Part shown: in pieces, positions 62,463 to 64,000 of the stretch
How positions within the stretch are numbered: the first letter of the stretch is position 1
Layout of the letters: the number at the start of each line of letters is the position of its first letter
Translations under genes and position numbers: made by a program
Source: CAVYGM01 sp963768025
GTDB lineage: Bacteria; Bacteroidota; Bacteroidia; Cytophagales; Spirosomataceae
Direction: 5' to 3'
DNA length: 64,000 nt
Assembly: GCA_963768025.1 (NCBI GenBank)
Contig: CAVYGM010000026.1
Coordinates: forward strand, 186,001-250,000
Notes under the pieces: model-generated
The model's input: the letters and a program-made list of their open reading frames with translations, nothing else
What the model was told of the DNA's origin: nothing
Database searches by the model: none

Positions 62463-64000
62463 ATGCCGCGTCTAAGAACCCTGCTCTATAACAGTACCTT
62501 TTTCCTAATTTGCCTGCTGGCGTTTTTACTAGTATTCGAAAGCAGACTCCAGCTGCCTGGGTGGATTCAAGTAGGCGGACGAATGCACCCACTTCTGTTG
62601 CATTTTCCAATCACCGTTTTGATCCTGTACGGGGCCTGGGTGATTTTTTCTCCCCGAATGAAACAGGACAGTCCCTACCAGATGGTGGCCAGCGACCTTT
62701 TTTTGTTGGGTACTTTCACGGCTGTACTTACCGCCTTGATGGGGTTGGTACTCTCGCAGGAAGGGGGCTACGATGCTGAGGTACTCTTCTGGCATAAATG
62801 GACGGGTATTGCCACGGCCTTTGTCAGTTTTGCCTGGTATAGTTTTCGGGACAGACTCGCTCCGTATTTCCTGGGTAGCAAAATTCTGGCGGTCAGCGTG
62901 ATCCTCACGTTGCTTTTTGCGGGTCATTTGGGCGCGAATATTACCCACGGGGAAGAATTCCTGTTAGCCCCCGTCCGGCCTGATCCCTCCGAGCAACAGA
63001 TATCCTTGGATGATGCGCTGGTATTCGAACACGTCGTTCAGCCCATACTCAAAGAAAAATGCATTGGTTGTCACAATCCCCAGAAAGCCAAGGGGGAGTT
63101 GGTGATGACCACCGCCGCACTTTTTGTAAAAGGTGGTAAAAACGGGACGCCCTGGGATACGACCAAATCGGACCTTGGGTTGTTGTTGGCACGGGCGCAT
63201 TTGCCGCTTGATGATAAAAAGCACATGCCTCCCCGCGGAAAAACTCAGCTTACGGATGACGAGATACAGGTACTGGAAAGCTGGATTCGGGGAGGATCCA
63301 GTTTTACGGCTAGGGTGGCCCAATTCCCCCAGCAAGATCCGCTGTATGTATTTGCATCCCAACGACTAGGGGGTTCCAGCCAACCAGAAACGTATGATTT
63401 TGCGGCCGCTGACGAGGCCACCCTGTCAAAGCTCAACACCACCTACCGGGTCATTACCCCGCTTTCGGAGGCCTCTCCTGCTCTTTCGGTTCGCTTTTTT
63501 AGCACTGCCGCCTTCAAAAGCTCAGATTTAACGGAATTGAGTGCGATCAAAGAGCAGATTGTGGAACTGGACGCGAGCAAAATGCCGGTGAAAGACGAAG
63601 ACCTGAAAGCAATCGCCCAGTTTACCAATCTTCGTAAGGTACTGCTCAATTTTACCGACATCACGGGCAGTACCCTGGGCGAACTAGCCCGCCTTCCCCA
63701 TTTGAAGTACCTATCGGTGACGGGTACCCCCGTAAAAGCAGCCCAACTGCGGCAGTTCAACCAAGCACCGGCGCTGGATGTACTGTATGCGTGGAATACG
63801 GGCGTAAGCCCGGCGGAGTTCGTGCAGCTCAGAAAAGAAATGAAAGACATCACGATCGTGTCGGGGTACCGGAGTGACACTGTGGTATTGAAACTCAATC
63901 CACCCCAAATCGAAACCAAAGACCAGATCCTGCGCGGGGCTGCCCCCGTTCAGCTTAAGCATCAGATCGCCGGGACGGTTATTCGCTATACCCTGGATGA
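62463..64000 (+). CDS. Membrane cytochrome protein with DUF2231-like domain, LRR-like part and FN3-associated end; cut by window edge
   Basis: At least 512 residues, open to the right edge. Four hydrophobic helices in the first 165 residues (RMHPLLLHFPITVLILYGAWVIF is a DUF2231-type start) form a membrane domain. A soluble cytochrome-like part follows, with heme motif CIGCH (about residue 200, DPSEQQISLDDALVFEHVVQPILKEKCIGCHNPQ split by family), then a region with leucine-rich spacing (SDLTELSAIKEQIVELDASKM, LKAIAQFTNLRKVLLNFTD, LARLPHLKYLSVTGT; about 355-425) and, at the edge, HQIAGTVIRYTLD, the start of an FN3-associated/chitobiase-type domain. Downstream of DUF1501 by 47 bases, so the three genes look like one operon. 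The electron donor or acceptor is unknown. Confidence 0.78.
   Translation, partial: MPRLRTLLYNSTFFLICLLAFLLVFESRLQLPGWIQVGGRMHPLLLHFPITVLILYGAWVIFSPRMKQDSPYQMVASDLFLLGTFTAVLTALMGLVLSQEGGYDAEVLFWHKWTGIATAFVSFAWYSFRDRLAPYFLGSKILAVSVILTLLFAGHLGANITHGEEFLLAPVRPDPSEQQISLDDALVFEHVVQPILKEKCIGCHNPQKAKGELVMTTAALFVKGGKNGTPWDTTKSDLGLLLARAHLPLDDKKHMPPRGKTQLTDDEIQVLESWIRGGSSFTARVAQFPQQDPLYVFASQRLGGSSQPETYDFAAADEATLSKLNTTYRVITPLSEASPALSVRFFSTAAFKSSDLTELSAIKEQIVELDASKMPVKDEDLKAIAQFTNLRKVLLNFTDITGSTLGELARLPHLKYLSVTGTPVKAAQLRQFNQAPALDVLYAWNTGVSPAEFVQLRKEMKDITIVSGYRSDTVVLKLNPPQIETKDQILRGAAPVQLKHQIAGTVIRYTLD

Noticed and set aside
1..64000. CRISPR array, tRNA, rRNA or insertion sequence
   Set aside because: I saw no regularly spaced repeats, no tRNA-like cloverleaf with a T-loop, no rRNA segment and no transposase.

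Overview
The window looks like a chromosomal segment of a Bacteroidota, order Cytophagales (Spirosomaceae/Dyadobacter-like by inference). The evidence is a SusC/SusD pair, LytTR two-component genes, a lipidated TamA-like barrel (TamL), the gene order miaB - sigma-54 activator - lptE - secG - groESL, and -7 promoter boxes of the TAnnTTTG type. There is no rRNA, tRNA, CRISPR array, integrase, transposase or phage gene. It reads as core chromosome with a few accessory loci.

Layout. 0-10 kb: end of a NifU-like gene, a long D-Ala-D-Ala-ligase-like ATP-grasp enzyme, a GH63-type glucosidase with a phosphoglucomutase, a Gfo/Idh/MocA oxidoreductase, alanine dehydrogenase. 10-18 kb: SusC, SusD and a large FG-GAP/ASPIC lipoprotein, a nutrient-uptake locus without its own glycosidase. 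18-33 kb: gyrB, ppk1, Nif3-like protein, zinc-ribbon coiled coil, TPR protein, radC, a LytS/LytR-type pair, a phosphatase, menaquinone genes (hotdog thioesterase and isochorismate synthase) and a CvfB-like S1 protein. 33-40 kb: a sulfatase and two secreted amidohydrolase-superfamily proteins. 40-51 kb: groEL/groES, secG, lptE, sigma-54 activator, miaB and tamL on the minus strand. 51-58 kb: TrmH methyltransferase, secreted amidohydrolase, membrane glycosyltransferase, queuosine-precursor transporter, aminotransferase. 58-64 kb: a PSCyt1/DUF1549/DUF1553 lipoprotein, a DUF1501 protein and a membrane cytochrome protein that runs off the right edge.

Two things stand out. First, five genes carry frameshifts: Nif3, both amidohydrolases and DUF1501 each have one extra base, and groEL has five breaks. 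The protein resumes correctly in another frame every time, so consensus errors are the simplest explanation, but the pattern deserves checking. Second, the gap at 39.7-40.2 kb holds a coherent set of signals (an FNR/CRP-type palindrome, a -7-like box, a nested hairpin and a terminator hairpin with a T-rich tail) that suggests an unannotated small RNA of about 90 nt. Upstream of groES there is a sequence with sigma-54 -24/-12 spacing, about 3 kb from the start of a gene for a sigma-54 activator.

All calls come from reading the sequence. Family names rest on recognised motifs, not on database searches.
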